A stretch of DNA of 28,086 nt from an uncultured Methanobrevibacter sp. GTDB taxonomy: Archaea > Methanobacteriota > Methanobacteria > Methanobacteriales > Methanobacteriaceae. Below, piece by piece: positions 13,867 through 22,464 of this stretch. Where the stretch lies: positions 1 to 28,086 of the forward strand of contig CACZNW010000064.1 in assembly GCA_902782595.1 (NCBI GenBank), written 5' to 3'. How positions within the stretch are numbered: position 1 is the first letter of the stretch; every line of letters begins with the position of its first letter. Both the position numbers and the translations under genes were made by a program. The notes beneath the pieces were generated by a model, which saw only the letters and a program-made list of their open reading frames with translations, had not been told where the DNA came from and searched no databases.

Positions 13867-16704
13867 CTAATAATCTTTTGAAATTAAATCTTTAAAAAGA
13901 TTCTCCCATTTATTGAATACTATTTCCTCAGTAAAATTATTTAAAACATGTTCTCGAGCCAATTTTCCCATTTCATGAATTTTTTTAGGATTTTCAAATG
14001 CGAATAACAATTTTTCATATAATCCATCAATATCGAACTGATCAACTATAAAACCGTTAATGTCATCAACAATTATGTCACTTGGACCATAATTCGTATC
14101 ATAACTAATAACCGGAGTAAAATTTATCATCGATTCAATGATAACCAAACCAAAACCTTCAATATTTGAACATAACACCGTGACTAATGATTTGCTCATC
14201 TCCTCATAAACATTATCAACATGCCCCATAAATTTTACAGAATCACTGATTCCCAGTTCTTCAGCCAAATCTTCTAATTTTTTTCTTTCAGTAATTTCAT
14301 CAGGAATGATTGCTCTACCATAAATCTTCAAAACTGCGTCGGGATATTGTTTTAAAAGCATATTAAAAGCTTTAATCAAATCTCCAATATTTTTATCAAC
14401 TGAAATTCTTGCAAAAATAGAAATGATATTTTCATCTTTAGGATATTCCTTCAATGACTTTTCAAGATTGGCATCGGTAACAAAATTAGGAATGACACAG
14501 AAGTTATCCATATTAAATTCTTTAATAAAATCTTCTCTGGAGGATTCAGTTAAAACAACAACAACATCCTCATCTTCAATATCATTTAAAGAAGCTATAT
14601 TCCATCGGGAAGCCCCATAACAATAAGGCTTAAAATAGGGATTATTATGAACCACACCAATTTTATAGGCAACATCACACTCAATATTTTTTATACTGGG
14701 ATATCTGCTTGAACAGTCATTAATTAAAAATGGTTTATCACAAGATTTCAAGCATGATTCAGTGACAAAATAATCCTGAAACTCTTCAATATTTTCAAAT
14801 GAAATATAAAAATCATCAGTTCTATCAAATAGCAATATATCATTGTTTTCATAATCTACATAAAGATAATTAAAATCATCACAGGTATAATAATACTCTT
14901 TAATTACCTCACCCTCATTAAAAAGTTTTTTAAGAGCCATATATCCGGAAACATATATTTCTTCTTTTATTAAATTATTTATAGAACATTCATTATCATT
15001 GAAATATTGTAAAGTAACTGAATAATCAGTATTTTCAATTTTTTTAATGGAATCTTCTTTTCCGGGAACTGATAACTCCAATGGTGAATAATTAAAATTT
15101 ATAGTGTTCTTTTTTGAATAATAATCATAAATATTAATTATCTCAATCGAATTACTTATAAATCCCAAATTGTAATATTTGTCAATAATATAGTCGACAT
15201 TTTTAAAAGAATCAATATTGAGCAATTTAACTGAATATCCATTTTTATTGAATAAATTAGCCCTATCACACACTGCTTTAGCAAGACCTCCTATTTCTTC
15301 ATGCAACCCCCAGAATAGTAAAAATACATCTTCATGATTATCTGATGAATCCGGATATGTCATATTATTATCAAACAGATTTAATGCCTCTAAAAATTTA
15401 TTACATATAACCAGACCAATAAAGTCTTCCAAATCATCAAGACTCAACAAATCTTTAATTCTAACCATCCTAATATAAAGAGGTTTTATAAATTGCAAAA
15501 TATCAATTTTGTCCTTAATCGACAGATTGGATGAAATTATTTTATAAGTCAAGGAAATCAGTTGCTTTAATGCGAATTTGGTCAAATCGCTTCCAGCCAC
15601 CAAATGATAAATCCTTTTATATGAATTGATGTATTCGATAAATTGATTTTTATCATCCAAATTAAAATTATCCCCAACAAGAGGAATATCAATCATATCA
15701 ATATTATCTAACTTATTTGCGTCAAAAAGTTCAACCTTTAATTCAAATTCAATATGATTATTTGAAGATAAACATTCATTAAAAATAAATTGCAATCTTT
15801 TTTCCGAATTGATAAAACTATCCTCATTCAACCATTCTGATTTTTTACCCTCAAAATCTTTTTTTAATTTAATGAAAAAGTCCTGTTTATATTTTTCATC
15901 CAAATCTTTAAAAATATTATATGAACTGAAAATAGCCTTATAATACAAAACTGATTTGTATTTATCATAATAACCATAATCTTTTGTAATATTGATTAAT
16001 ATATTGAAGATTTCTATCCAATCAATGCATTTTTCATTGCCCGAATGAGTGATGGAATTTTGCCTAATTCGCCTATTATACAAATATTCATCATAAAATA
16101 AAACTCTTCCGGCTTCAAACATAGCCTGTGTGAAAAAAACATTATCCTCATAAATTAGCCCTTCAGGAAATTTAAATTGAGAAATAAACTCTCTATTAAA
16201 CAATTTACTATGAGGGGTTACTGAAATCCTGAATAAATCCGATTCAATATCATTATGACTAAAAACTGATGAACCATACTTTTTTTTAAGAAAAGTCATG
16301 TCAAAATATTCTTCATTATATTGCTTTTTTGTATCATCATCAAAATTAATCAGCTTAAATAAACAAATATCTAATCCGTTACTTTCTGAAACATCATACA
16401 CTTTTTCCAGTGCATCCAATTCAAGATAATCATCCGAGTCTAAAAAACAAATATATTTCCCCACAGAAACATCCAAACCATTATTTCTTGCTGAAGAAAC
16501 ACCTAAATTATTCTGATTGATAATTTTAATCCTATTGTCGCTTTTTGAATATTGCTTTAAAATATTTAATGAATTATCTGTAGATCCGTCATTAACGCAA
16601 ATAATTTCAATATCCGATAAAGTCTGATTAACAACACTGTCCAGACATTCATTCAAATAGTTTTCTACATTATAAACAGGGATAATAACAGAGATTTTAA
16701 CCAT
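13867..16704 (-). CDS. Bifunctional glycosyltransferase: GT2 domain fused to TagE-like GT4 domain
   Basis: A 945-residue protein. Residues 1 to about 330 form a GT2 (V-S-V-I-I-P-V-Y-N type start, V-N-D-G-S-T-D at 37-43, L-D-S-D-D at 88-92, acceptor motif Y-N-R-R-I-R-Q-N-S-I-T). After a linker, residues from about 460 begin F-L-L-F-W-G-L-H-E-E-I-G-G-L-A-K-A and run into a GT-B domain whose C-terminal half has I-F-A-R-I-S-V-D-K-N (about 770), F-M-G-H-V and E-G-F-G-L-V-I-I-E, the E-x7-E motif of retaining GT4 enzymes. The layout of the GT4 part, with a beta-rich insertion before it, resembles bacterial TagE poly(glycerol-phosphate) glucosyltransferases. ATG 16704 follows GAGGA by 4 bases. It probably adds two different sugars in turn. 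Confidence 0.85.
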   Translation of the reverse strand: MVKISVIIPVYNVENYLNECLDSVVNQTLSDIEIICVNDGSTDNSLNILKQYSKSDNRIKIINQNNLGVSSARNNGLDVSVGKYICFLDSDDYLELDALEKVYDVSESNGLDICLFKLINFDDDTKKQYNEEYFDMTFLKKKYGSSVFSHNDIESDLFRISVTPHSKLFNREFISQFKFPEGLIYEDNVFFTQAMFEAGRVLFYDEYLYNRRIRQNSITHSGNEKCIDWIEIFNILINITKDYGYYDKYKSVLYYKAIFSSYNIFKDLDEKYKQDFFIKLKKDFEGKKSEWLNEDSFINSEKRLQFIFNECLSSNNHIEFELKVELFDANKLDNIDMIDIPLVGDNFNLDDKNQFIEYINSYKRIYHLVAGSDLTKFALKQLISLTYKIISSNLSIKDKIDILQFIKPLYIRMVRIKDLLSLDDLEDFIGLVICNKFLEALNLFDNNMTYPDSSDNHEDVFLLFWGLHEEIGGLAKAVCDRANLFNKNGYSVKLLNIDSFKNVDYIIDKYYNLGFISNSIEIINIYDYYSKKNTINFNYSPLELSVPGKEDSIKKIENTDYSVTLQYFNDNECSINNLIKEEIYVSGYMALKKLFNEGEVIKEYYYTCDDFNYLYVDYENNDILLFDRTDDFYISFENIEEFQDYFVTESCLKSCDKPFLINDCSSRYPSIKNIECDVAYKIGVVHNNPYFKPYCYGASRWNIASLNDIEDEDVVVVLTESSREDFIKEFNMDNFCVIPNFVTDANLEKSLKEYPKDENIISIFARISVDKNIGDLIKAFNMLLKQYPDAVLKIYGRAIIPDEITERKKLEDLAEELGISDSVKFMGHVDNVYEEMSKSLVTVLCSNIEGFGLVIIESMINFTPVISYDTNYGPSDIIVDDINGFIVDQFDIDGLYEKLLFAFENPKKIHEMGKLAREHVLNNFTEEIVFNKWENLFKDLISKDY

Positions 16705-16711
16705 TTTATCC

Positions 16712-17938
16712 TCATTTTCTAAATATATTGGTAAATTTTCTTAAAGGAGCAGTTACTTTCCAACTTGTCGAATTTAGAAGTAACTTATTGGTTTTTTCCA
16801 ATTTTTTAATTTTAGATTTATATTTCTTATTCTCCTTAGACAATTTCTTGTTTTCCTTAGACAGTTTTTTATTACTTTTTGAAATGCAATTCAATTCCAA
16901 TTCCAATTCAACTGATCTTTCATGCAACAACAAATTTTCTTCCTGCAAAGATTTCATGTCAGTCAATCTTGAATCATACTGATGTTGAATATAGTCAAAA
17001 TAGTTATCTGAATTTAAAACTAAGTTAAATTTATCATAAATATAATCTGGAAGCATATGATTATTGGATAATTTCATTTTGGAAAATTCTTCTTTAGCTT
17101 TTATAAAATAATCTTCTGATTGTGTTGTTAGAATATAGTTAATTATCTGACTTGATTTGAAAAAGTCAAATTCGTCTTTAAACTCACCGTAATAATAATT
17201 GTCAATCAAATAATCCTCAACAATGTCCACAATTTCAAAAATATCAAACCCGTTAGAAGCAGTGTTTACAGTGGAAGAGGGATTGTATCTGTAATAATAA
17301 TAAAAATCTGGAGCAAATGAAATTTTATCAGCCTTTAAAAATGTTTTAACATGGAACGGAACATCCTCAAAAACGAGGTGTTCATCAAAATAAAAATTAT
17401 TATTTACTAGAAAATCCTTTCTAAATAATTTCATCCATGGTGCAAAAGATGCATTTAAAACATAGGGTTTAATATCTTTATAGTTAAAAGTAAAATGATT
17501 ATAATCCACATCACCGAATTTGTCATCAAAATCAAATCCGGGTTTTGTATAGTCTATTTCGGATGATTCATTATTAAATCTTGCGATTTTAGATACAACA
17601 ATATCCGAATTATTTGAAACAGCATTATTATATAACTCTTCAAGCATATTCAACTCTATATAATCATCGGAATCGATGAAATATATATACTGTCCGGATG
17701 AATTTTTTAAACCTAAATTACGGGCTACACTTTGACCGGAATTATCTTCACTGAATACCTTAACTCTTTCATCGGAATTTTTGTATGTTTCTAAAATTGC
17801 CAGTGAATTGTCAGTCGACCCATCATTGATACAAATAATTTCAATATCCGATAAAGTCTGATTAACAACACTGTCCAAACATTCTTTTAAGTAATTTTCT
17901 ACATTATAAACCGGAATAATAACTGAAACTTTAACCAT
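16712..17938 (-). CDS. Family 2 glycosyltransferase with coiled-coil tail
   Basis: A 408-residue GT2: V-S-V-I-I-P-V-Y-N at 4-12, I-N-D-G-S-T-D at 37-43, I-D-S-D-D-Y at 88-93. The acceptor half has S-F-A-P-W-M-K-L-F-R-K and Y-Y-R-Y-N-P-S-S-T-V-N-T, shared with the second domain of the 19092 gene. From about residue 345 the chain becomes a lysine-rich coiled coil with tandem seven-residue units (E-N-K-K-L-S-K), ending in S-T-S-W-K-V-T-A-P-L-R. ATG 17938 has GAGGGG upstream. Bases 17832-17877 are identical to 16598-16643 in the neighbouring fusion gene, pointing to recent duplication or gene conversion. Sugar and acceptor unknown. Confidence 0.88.
   Translation of the reverse strand: MVKVSVIIPVYNVENYLKECLDSVVNQTLSDIEIICINDGSTDNSLAILETYKNSDERVKVFSEDNSGQSVARNLGLKNSSGQYIYFIDSDDYIELNMLEELYNNAVSNNSDIVVSKIARFNNESSEIDYTKPGFDFDDKFGDVDYNHFTFNYKDIKPYVLNASFAPWMKLFRKDFLVNNNFYFDEHLVFEDVPFHVKTFLKADKISFAPDFYYYYRYNPSSTVNTASNGFDIFEIVDIVEDYLIDNYYYGEFKDEFDFFKSSQIINYILTTQSEDYFIKAKEEFSKMKLSNNHMLPDYIYDKFNLVLNSDNYFDYIQHQYDSRLTDMKSLQEENLLLHERSVELELELNCISKSNKKLSKENKKLSKENKKYKSKIKKLEKTNKLLLNSTSWKVTAPLRKFTNIFRK
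16826..16888 (-). repeat. Imperfect 21-bp tandem repeat encoding coiled-coil heptads
   Basis: About three units of 21 bases; the plus-strand text shows TTTCTTATTCTCCTTAGACA-like and TTTCTTGTTTTCCTTAGACA-like copies side by side, followed by a more diverged one. Each encodes one heptad of the form (S/E)-N-K-K-(L/Y)-x-(K/S). Expansion of whole heptads keeps the coiled-coil register. Confidence 0.55.
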
Positions 17939-17948
17939 ACTAAACCCC

Positions 17949-19079
17949 TCACTTAAATAATTTCCCCATAACTCTCAGTGGTTTGGTGACCTTCCAACTA
18001 GTTGAAGACAACATTAATTTATTCTCTTTTGAATAATATTTAATATCTTTATCTAATTGTTTATTTTTCTTTTTTAATTGTTTATTTTTTTGTTTAATTT
18101 CAAAATATCTAACTTTTAATTCAAAAATATCATAATCCTCATTCGTTAATGCAGTTTCATAACAATATTTAGCAGTTTGATTGATATTTTGTAAAATTTT
18201 CTCATCAATAACTTCCTGCTCGAAATCAGCAAAATCCTCTTTTAAAAGTTTAAAGAAATCTTCTTTATATTCCAAATCAACTGCTGAAAATCTATTAAAT
18301 ACTTTAAGAATCTTTCTTTCCCATAAATCAAATTTATATTTATCATAAAGCCCATATTGTTTTGCCAAATCAATTATACGATTTATAATTATTATAGAAT
18401 CTGCAAATTTTAAATTTTTAACCTGAGTGATTGAATTTTCCCGCCTTCTGCGATTATATAAATGTTTATCTAAAAAAGACACCCGTTCTGCTTTTATCAT
18501 TACCTCGGCAAAAAACAGATTATCTTCAAAAATTAAATTTTCGGGAAATTTCATATCCTTGATTAAATCTTTTTTAAAGAATTTACCTGGAGCGGATACT
18601 GCAATGTCCAACACTTCACTTCCCAAATCATTTAAAGAAAAAATTTTTTTATCCCATTTCTTTAAAAATTTCATTTCATAATAACTCTCTGTGTATTTTT
18701 CATAAGTACAGTCTCTAAGATTTATCAATTTAAAAATAATTACATCCAAATCATTACCCTCGGCATGATTATACAACTCTTCAATTGTATTAGGTTCTAA
18801 AAAATCATCAGAATCCATGAAATATATATAATCTCCATTAGAGTATTTGATTCCATTATTTCTTGTAATGGATAATCCTGAATTTTTTTGTGAATAAACA
18901 CGTATGTTAGAATAAGTATTTTCATATTTTTTCAAAATATCCAAGGAATTGTCTGTAGAGCCATCATTAATACAAATTATTTCCAAATCATTGAAAGACT
19001 GATTTAAAAGACTGTCAATACATTCATTGAGATATTTACTTGTATTGTATACCGGAACAACAATTGATACCTTTACCAT
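17949..19079 (-). CDS. Family 2 glycosyltransferase with coiled-coil tail
   Basis: A 376-residue GT2 with V-S-I-V-V-P-V-Y-N at 4-12, I-N-D-G-S-T-D at 37-43 and M-D-S-D-D-F at 88-93. The acceptor half, L-I-F-E-D-N-L-F-F-A-E and Y-N-R-R-R-R-E-N-S-I-T, is closely related to the GT2 part of the 945-residue fusion and to the 10739 gene. Residues from about 325 form a lysine-rich coiled coil with K-K-K-N-K-Q-L repeats, ending in S-T-S-W-K-V-T-K-P-L-R. The frame opens at a TTG (19091), but ATG 19079 is chosen because GGGTG lies 5 bases before it; the true gap to the upstream gene is then 12 bases. Sugar and acceptor unknown. Confidence 0.88.
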   Translation of the reverse strand: MVKVSIVVPVYNTSKYLNECIDSLLNQSFNDLEIICINDGSTDNSLDILKKYENTYSNIRVYSQKNSGLSITRNNGIKYSNGDYIYFMDSDDFLEPNTIEELYNHAEGNDLDVIIFKLINLRDCTYEKYTESYYEMKFLKKWDKKIFSLNDLGSEVLDIAVSAPGKFFKKDLIKDMKFPENLIFEDNLFFAEVMIKAERVSFLDKHLYNRRRRENSITQVKNLKFADSIIIINRIIDLAKQYGLYDKYKFDLWERKILKVFNRFSAVDLEYKEDFFKLLKEDFADFEQEVIDEKILQNINQTAKYCYETALTNEDYDIFELKVRYFEIKQKNKQLKKKNKQLDKDIKYYSKENKLMLSSTSWKVTKPLRVMGKLFK

Positions 19080-19091
19080 ATTTACACCCAA

Positions 19092-21137
19092 TTATCTTCT
19101 AAACCTCTTTGTTACCTGCCAGCTGTGTGAAAAATATATCTCGTCATGTGTTTTTTTTAATTTTTTCAATTTTTTTTCAAGATTTCTATTTTTCTTTGCT
19201 AGCTTTTGATTACTCTTCTTATATTTATTGATATTTTTGTTAAATTCTCTAATCTGTAATTTATGCTCTTTTAGTTTATATTCTTCAAAAGTATTGCATT
19301 TTAAAACTAAATTGAATCTAGGCAATAAGTAGTTATCAATCATATGATTATATCCCAGATACATTTTTGAAAATTCAAATTTAGCCTGTTGAAAATACTC
19401 TTCCGAATCAGTTGAAAGCAGATAATTAAATATCTGTACAAGTTTAAAAAATTTAAATTCCTCTAAAAATTCCTCATAATAATTATTTTCAATTAAAAAC
19501 TTTTTAACAATTTCAATAATTCTGAAAATATCCATACCATTGGATGAAGTATTGATTATTGAATTTGGATTAAATCTATAAAAATAGAAAAAATCCGGAA
19601 TAAAAGATATTTTTGATGCTCTAAGCATGGACTGAATATGGAACGGAGCATCATCATATGCAATACCCGTTTCAAATCTGAAATCATCAAACCTATCTAA
19701 AAACTCTTTTTTATATAGTTTGGTCCATGGTGCAAACGAAGAATTTAAAACATATTTCTTGATATCTTTATAGTTAAAAGTAAAATTATTAAAATCCTTA
19801 TTTTTAAATATTTTTTCTAACTCAAACCCAGGTACCGAATAGTCAATTTCCCCACCATCTTTAAAACGTGCAATTTTAAAAATTACCAAATCTGAATTGT
19901 TATTTACCGCATTATTGTATAACTCTTCAAAAGTATTGGGTAAAATATAATCATCCGGATCGAAGAAATAAACATAATCACCAATAGCTTCATCTAAAGC
20001 CCTATTTCTTGCAGACCCGCAACCGCCATTTTCTTTACTAAACACTTTAATTCTTGAATCTTTTTGAGCAAAATTATTTAACATTTCAAGAGAGTTATCC
20101 AGAGACCCATCATTTACACAAATGACTTCGAAATCATCAAAACTCTGATTTAAAACACTGTTGATTGCTTCGTCTAAAAAAGGTTCTGCATTATATACTG
20201 GAACAATTACTGATATTTTTGGCCCATCTTTATATATGCATAAGTCAATAATCTCGGAATTGTCCTTAAATTTATTAGCTAACATACGATGGATGTCATG
20301 CAGTATTCTGATATTGCCTTCAAATATTTCATTTAAAATATTTAATGCTGTAATGGAATCGCTTTCATTTAACTGATTAACAAACCAATAAAATGCTTTT
20401 CTAAAATCATAATTAGCTTTATAAAATCTTGGTTCATCCATATATTCAAAAACTATTTTATAATGCAGGAGTTGATCATAAAGTTTTCTGTAGGTATTGC
20501 ATCTGTTTATAGCATCATAAAACACATATGCATAAACATCTGTTGCAACAGCATAAATTTTATCAACTTTCACTAGAATTTCTGCTAAAAAAACAGGATC
20601 CTGTCCCCTTAATAAATCGGGAAAATAAATTTCATTTGACAATAAAAAATCTTTTTTAAAAATGCTTTTATAAAATGACCATGGAAGACCATATTCTTCA
20701 GGAAGAATAACTTTATCTTCTGTGAAATATTCAAGATGTTTAAAAGGAATAAACTCTCCGGGATTGTCAACATCATGTAAAATATTTCCACTGGCCATAT
20801 TCGCATCATTTAAATTTGCAACTTCATATAATCTTTCCAATGCATCATCATCAATGAAATAATCATCAGCATCTAAAAAACCAATATATTCCCCCTGAGC
20901 AATGTCCATTCCGTGATTTCTTGCTTTTCCAGAACCCTGATTTTCCTGGGATATCACTTTAATGAAATCATTTTTATCTGCAAAATCATTTAATATATTC
21001 AATGAATTATCAGTTGACCCGTCATTAATACAGATTAACTCAATGTCTTTTAAGGATTGTTTTATAACACTTTCAATAGATTGTTTAAGGACTGATTCAT
21101 CATTATAAACCGGCATGATAATTGAGATAGCAACCAT
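19092..21137 (-). CDS. Double-domain family 2 glycosyltransferase with coiled-coil tail
   Basis: A 681-residue protein with two GT2 catalytic domains. Domain 1 (about 1-300) has I-S-I-I-M-P-V-Y-N, I-N-D-G-S-T-D at 37-43 and L-D-A-D-D-Y at 88-93. Domain 2 (from about 306) has I-S-V-I-V-P-V-Y-N, V-N-D-G-S-L-D and F-D-P-D-D-Y, so both keep acidic metal motifs and both may be active. Domain 2's acceptor half, S-S-F-A-P-W-T-K-L-Y-K-K and F-Y-R-F-N-P-N-S-I-I-N-T, is paralogous to the 16712 gene. The tail is a basic coiled coil ending S-H-S-W-Q-V-T-K-R-F-R-R. ATG 21137 follows GAGG by about 7 bases, preferred over 21149. It could add two sugars or make an alternating polymer. Confidence 0.88.
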   Translation of the reverse strand: MVAISIIMPVYNDESVLKQSIESVIKQSLKDIELICINDGSTDNSLNILNDFADKNDFIKVISQENQGSGKARNHGMDIAQGEYIGFLDADDYFIDDDALERLYEVANLNDANMASGNILHDVDNPGEFIPFKHLEYFTEDKVILPEEYGLPWSFYKSIFKKDFLLSNEIYFPDLLRGQDPVFLAEILVKVDKIYAVATDVYAYVFYDAINRCNTYRKLYDQLLHYKIVFEYMDEPRFYKANYDFRKAFYWFVNQLNESDSITALNILNEIFEGNIRILHDIHRMLANKFKDNSEIIDLCIYKDGPKISVIVPVYNAEPFLDEAINSVLNQSFDDFEVICVNDGSLDNSLEMLNNFAQKDSRIKVFSKENGGCGSARNRALDEAIGDYVYFFDPDDYILPNTFEELYNNAVNNNSDLVIFKIARFKDGGEIDYSVPGFELEKIFKNKDFNNFTFNYKDIKKYVLNSSFAPWTKLYKKEFLDRFDDFRFETGIAYDDAPFHIQSMLRASKISFIPDFFYFYRFNPNSIINTSSNGMDIFRIIEIVKKFLIENNYYEEFLEEFKFFKLVQIFNYLLSTDSEEYFQQAKFEFSKMYLGYNHMIDNYLLPRFNLVLKCNTFEEYKLKEHKLQIREFNKNINKYKKSNQKLAKKNRNLEKKLKKLKKTHDEIYFSHSWQVTKRFRR

Positions 21138-21148
21138 ATTAAACCTCA

Positions 21149-22315
21149 TCAGTGTTTTTTAATTTTTCTTACAAATTTTGATAACTTTGAATCTGAATTC
21201 TTCTCAGATTCTTTTTTCTTATTATTATTTGATAATTTTTTATTTTTTCTTTTTAACTTTTTATTTTCACTTTCCAGACGTGAAATCTCAGAATATAAAA
21301 ATTTATTTTCTCTTAAAATATTATCCATTTCATCTTTTGTAATTGTTACTTCATCATTATTATTTGACTCATATAAATGCAGAGGTGATGAAAATTTATA
21401 ATATAATTTCCGATTTCTTAAAGAAAAGTTATTGCTAATAATTTCTTCATCCAAGCGGATAAGAACTTTATAAAAATATTTTAAAACTTCATCTTTTTGC
21501 TGATTGAAATTTTCTTTATTCAATATATCATTGATATGCCAAAAAATTCTAATATACAGTTCAGTCAATATTCTTTCATCATCACATGAATAATCCTCTA
21601 AAACATCAAGATTATCCATCATCCGCTCCATTGCCAGAGTTAAATCTTTCATATCATTAGTTGAAGAATTTGGATTTAATTCACGGTAATAATAAAAAGC
21701 TTCATCTTTATAAGTAATGCTTTTGGCAGACAACATTGTCTGGAATAAAAAGGGATTGTCAACCCATCCTCCACCAGGCGCCTCCATGAATTTAATATTA
21801 GTTTCCTCTAAAAAACTTTTTTTATAAATTGCCGCCCAAATGGAAGGATGTCCTTTTAAAATATTCGGATAATCATAAACAGTGAATTTTTCCAACGGCA
21901 AATTCTTTTTAGATTCATCACTTTTAAAATCATCCCCGTAATAATGATAAAAATTCACTTTGGAAATATCTGTAGTTCCATTATCTGTTAACTCATATAA
22001 TGTTTCATACATTTTTTCATCAATGAAATCATCTGTCTCAACAATGCCAATATATTGTCCGCATGCATTACTGATTGCTAAATTCATCTGATATCCATAA
22101 CTTTTTTTATCGGAGTGTAGGATTTTTATTCTGGAATCTTTTTTGCAATATTTCTCTAAAATTTCCAATGTCCCATCATTTGAACCTGCATCGACGCATA
22201 TTATTTCAATATCTGTTAATGTCTGATTTATTACACTTTCAATACATTGAGATATGAACTCTTTAACATTTAATGACGGCATTATAATAGATATTTTAAC
22301 TTCATTTGTCTGCAT
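21149..22315 (-). CDS. Family 2 glycosyltransferase, variant acidic motif, basic tail
   Basis: A 388-residue GT2 heading the transferase series. It begins V-K-I-S-I-I-M-P-S-L-N-V, has V-D-A-G-S-N-D-G-T in place of the N-D-G-S-T-D of its neighbours, S-Y-G-Y-Q-M-N at about 72-78, and E-T-D-D at about 93-96 where the others have D-S-D-D. These features mark a separate GT2 subgroup, often the early-acting or distinct-sugar enzyme in such loci. The tail is a lysine-rich coiled coil (R-L-E-S-E-N-K-K-L-K-R-K-N-K-K-L) but lacks the S-x-S-W motif. The frame opens with GTG 22324; ATG 22315 is preferred because GTGGT lies just before it. Stop TGA lies 12 bases before the next ATG. A good TATA box is upstream. 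Confidence 0.87.
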   Translation of the reverse strand: MQTNEVKISIIMPSLNVKEFISQCIESVINQTLTDIEIICVDAGSNDGTLEILEKYCKKDSRIKILHSDKKSYGYQMNLAISNACGQYIGIVETDDFIDEKMYETLYELTDNGTTDISKVNFYHYYGDDFKSDESKKNLPLEKFTVYDYPNILKGHPSIWAAIYKKSFLEETNIKFMEAPGGGWVDNPFLFQTMLSAKSITYKDEAFYYYRELNPNSSTNDMKDLTLAMERMMDNLDVLEDYSCDDERILTELYIRIFWHINDILNKENFNQQKDEVLKYFYKVLIRLDEEIISNNFSLRNRKLYYKFSSPLHLYESNNNDEVTITKDEMDNILRENKFLYSEISRLESENKKLKRKNKKLSNNNKKKESEKNSDSKLSKFVRKIKKH

Positions 22316-22361
22316 TTTTACCACTATATAAAGAGTTTAATTATATATTAATTTATTAATT

Positions 22362-22374
22362 ATTTTATATATAA
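22362..22374 (-). promoter_or_regulatory. Probable TATA box of the glycosyltransferase operon
   Basis: The minus strand reads TTATATATAAAAT, 47-59 bases before the ATG at 22315. It lies in the 149-base gap after the acyltransferase and suggests that the glycosyltransferases have their own promoter, in addition to any read-through from the UDP-glucose dehydrogenase gene. Confidence 0.5.
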
Positions 22375-22391
22375 CTTAAGGTGATTTAAAA

Positions 22392-22464
22392 TTCCGGGAC
22401 TGTCTATTAGCTTGTAGGTTTTCTCAATTTTTGTTTAAAAATTTTTCTAGGGAATAACCCGGAA
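22392..22464 (-). repeat. GC-rich inverted repeat just after the acyltransferase stop codon
   Basis: TTCCGGG and CCCGGAA (plus-strand 22392-22398 and 22458-22464) are exact inverted copies separated by 59 bases; with a G-U and an A-U pair the stem reaches 9 bp and takes in the last two bases of the TAG stop. In so AT-rich a region this is unlikely to be composition alone. It may be a loose terminator or a 3' structure. Confidence 0.35.

Noticed and set aside
16728..16982. Plus-strand frame opposite the coiled-coil tail
   Set aside because: F/L/S-rich complement of a lysine/asparagine-rich tail; not a membrane protein gene.
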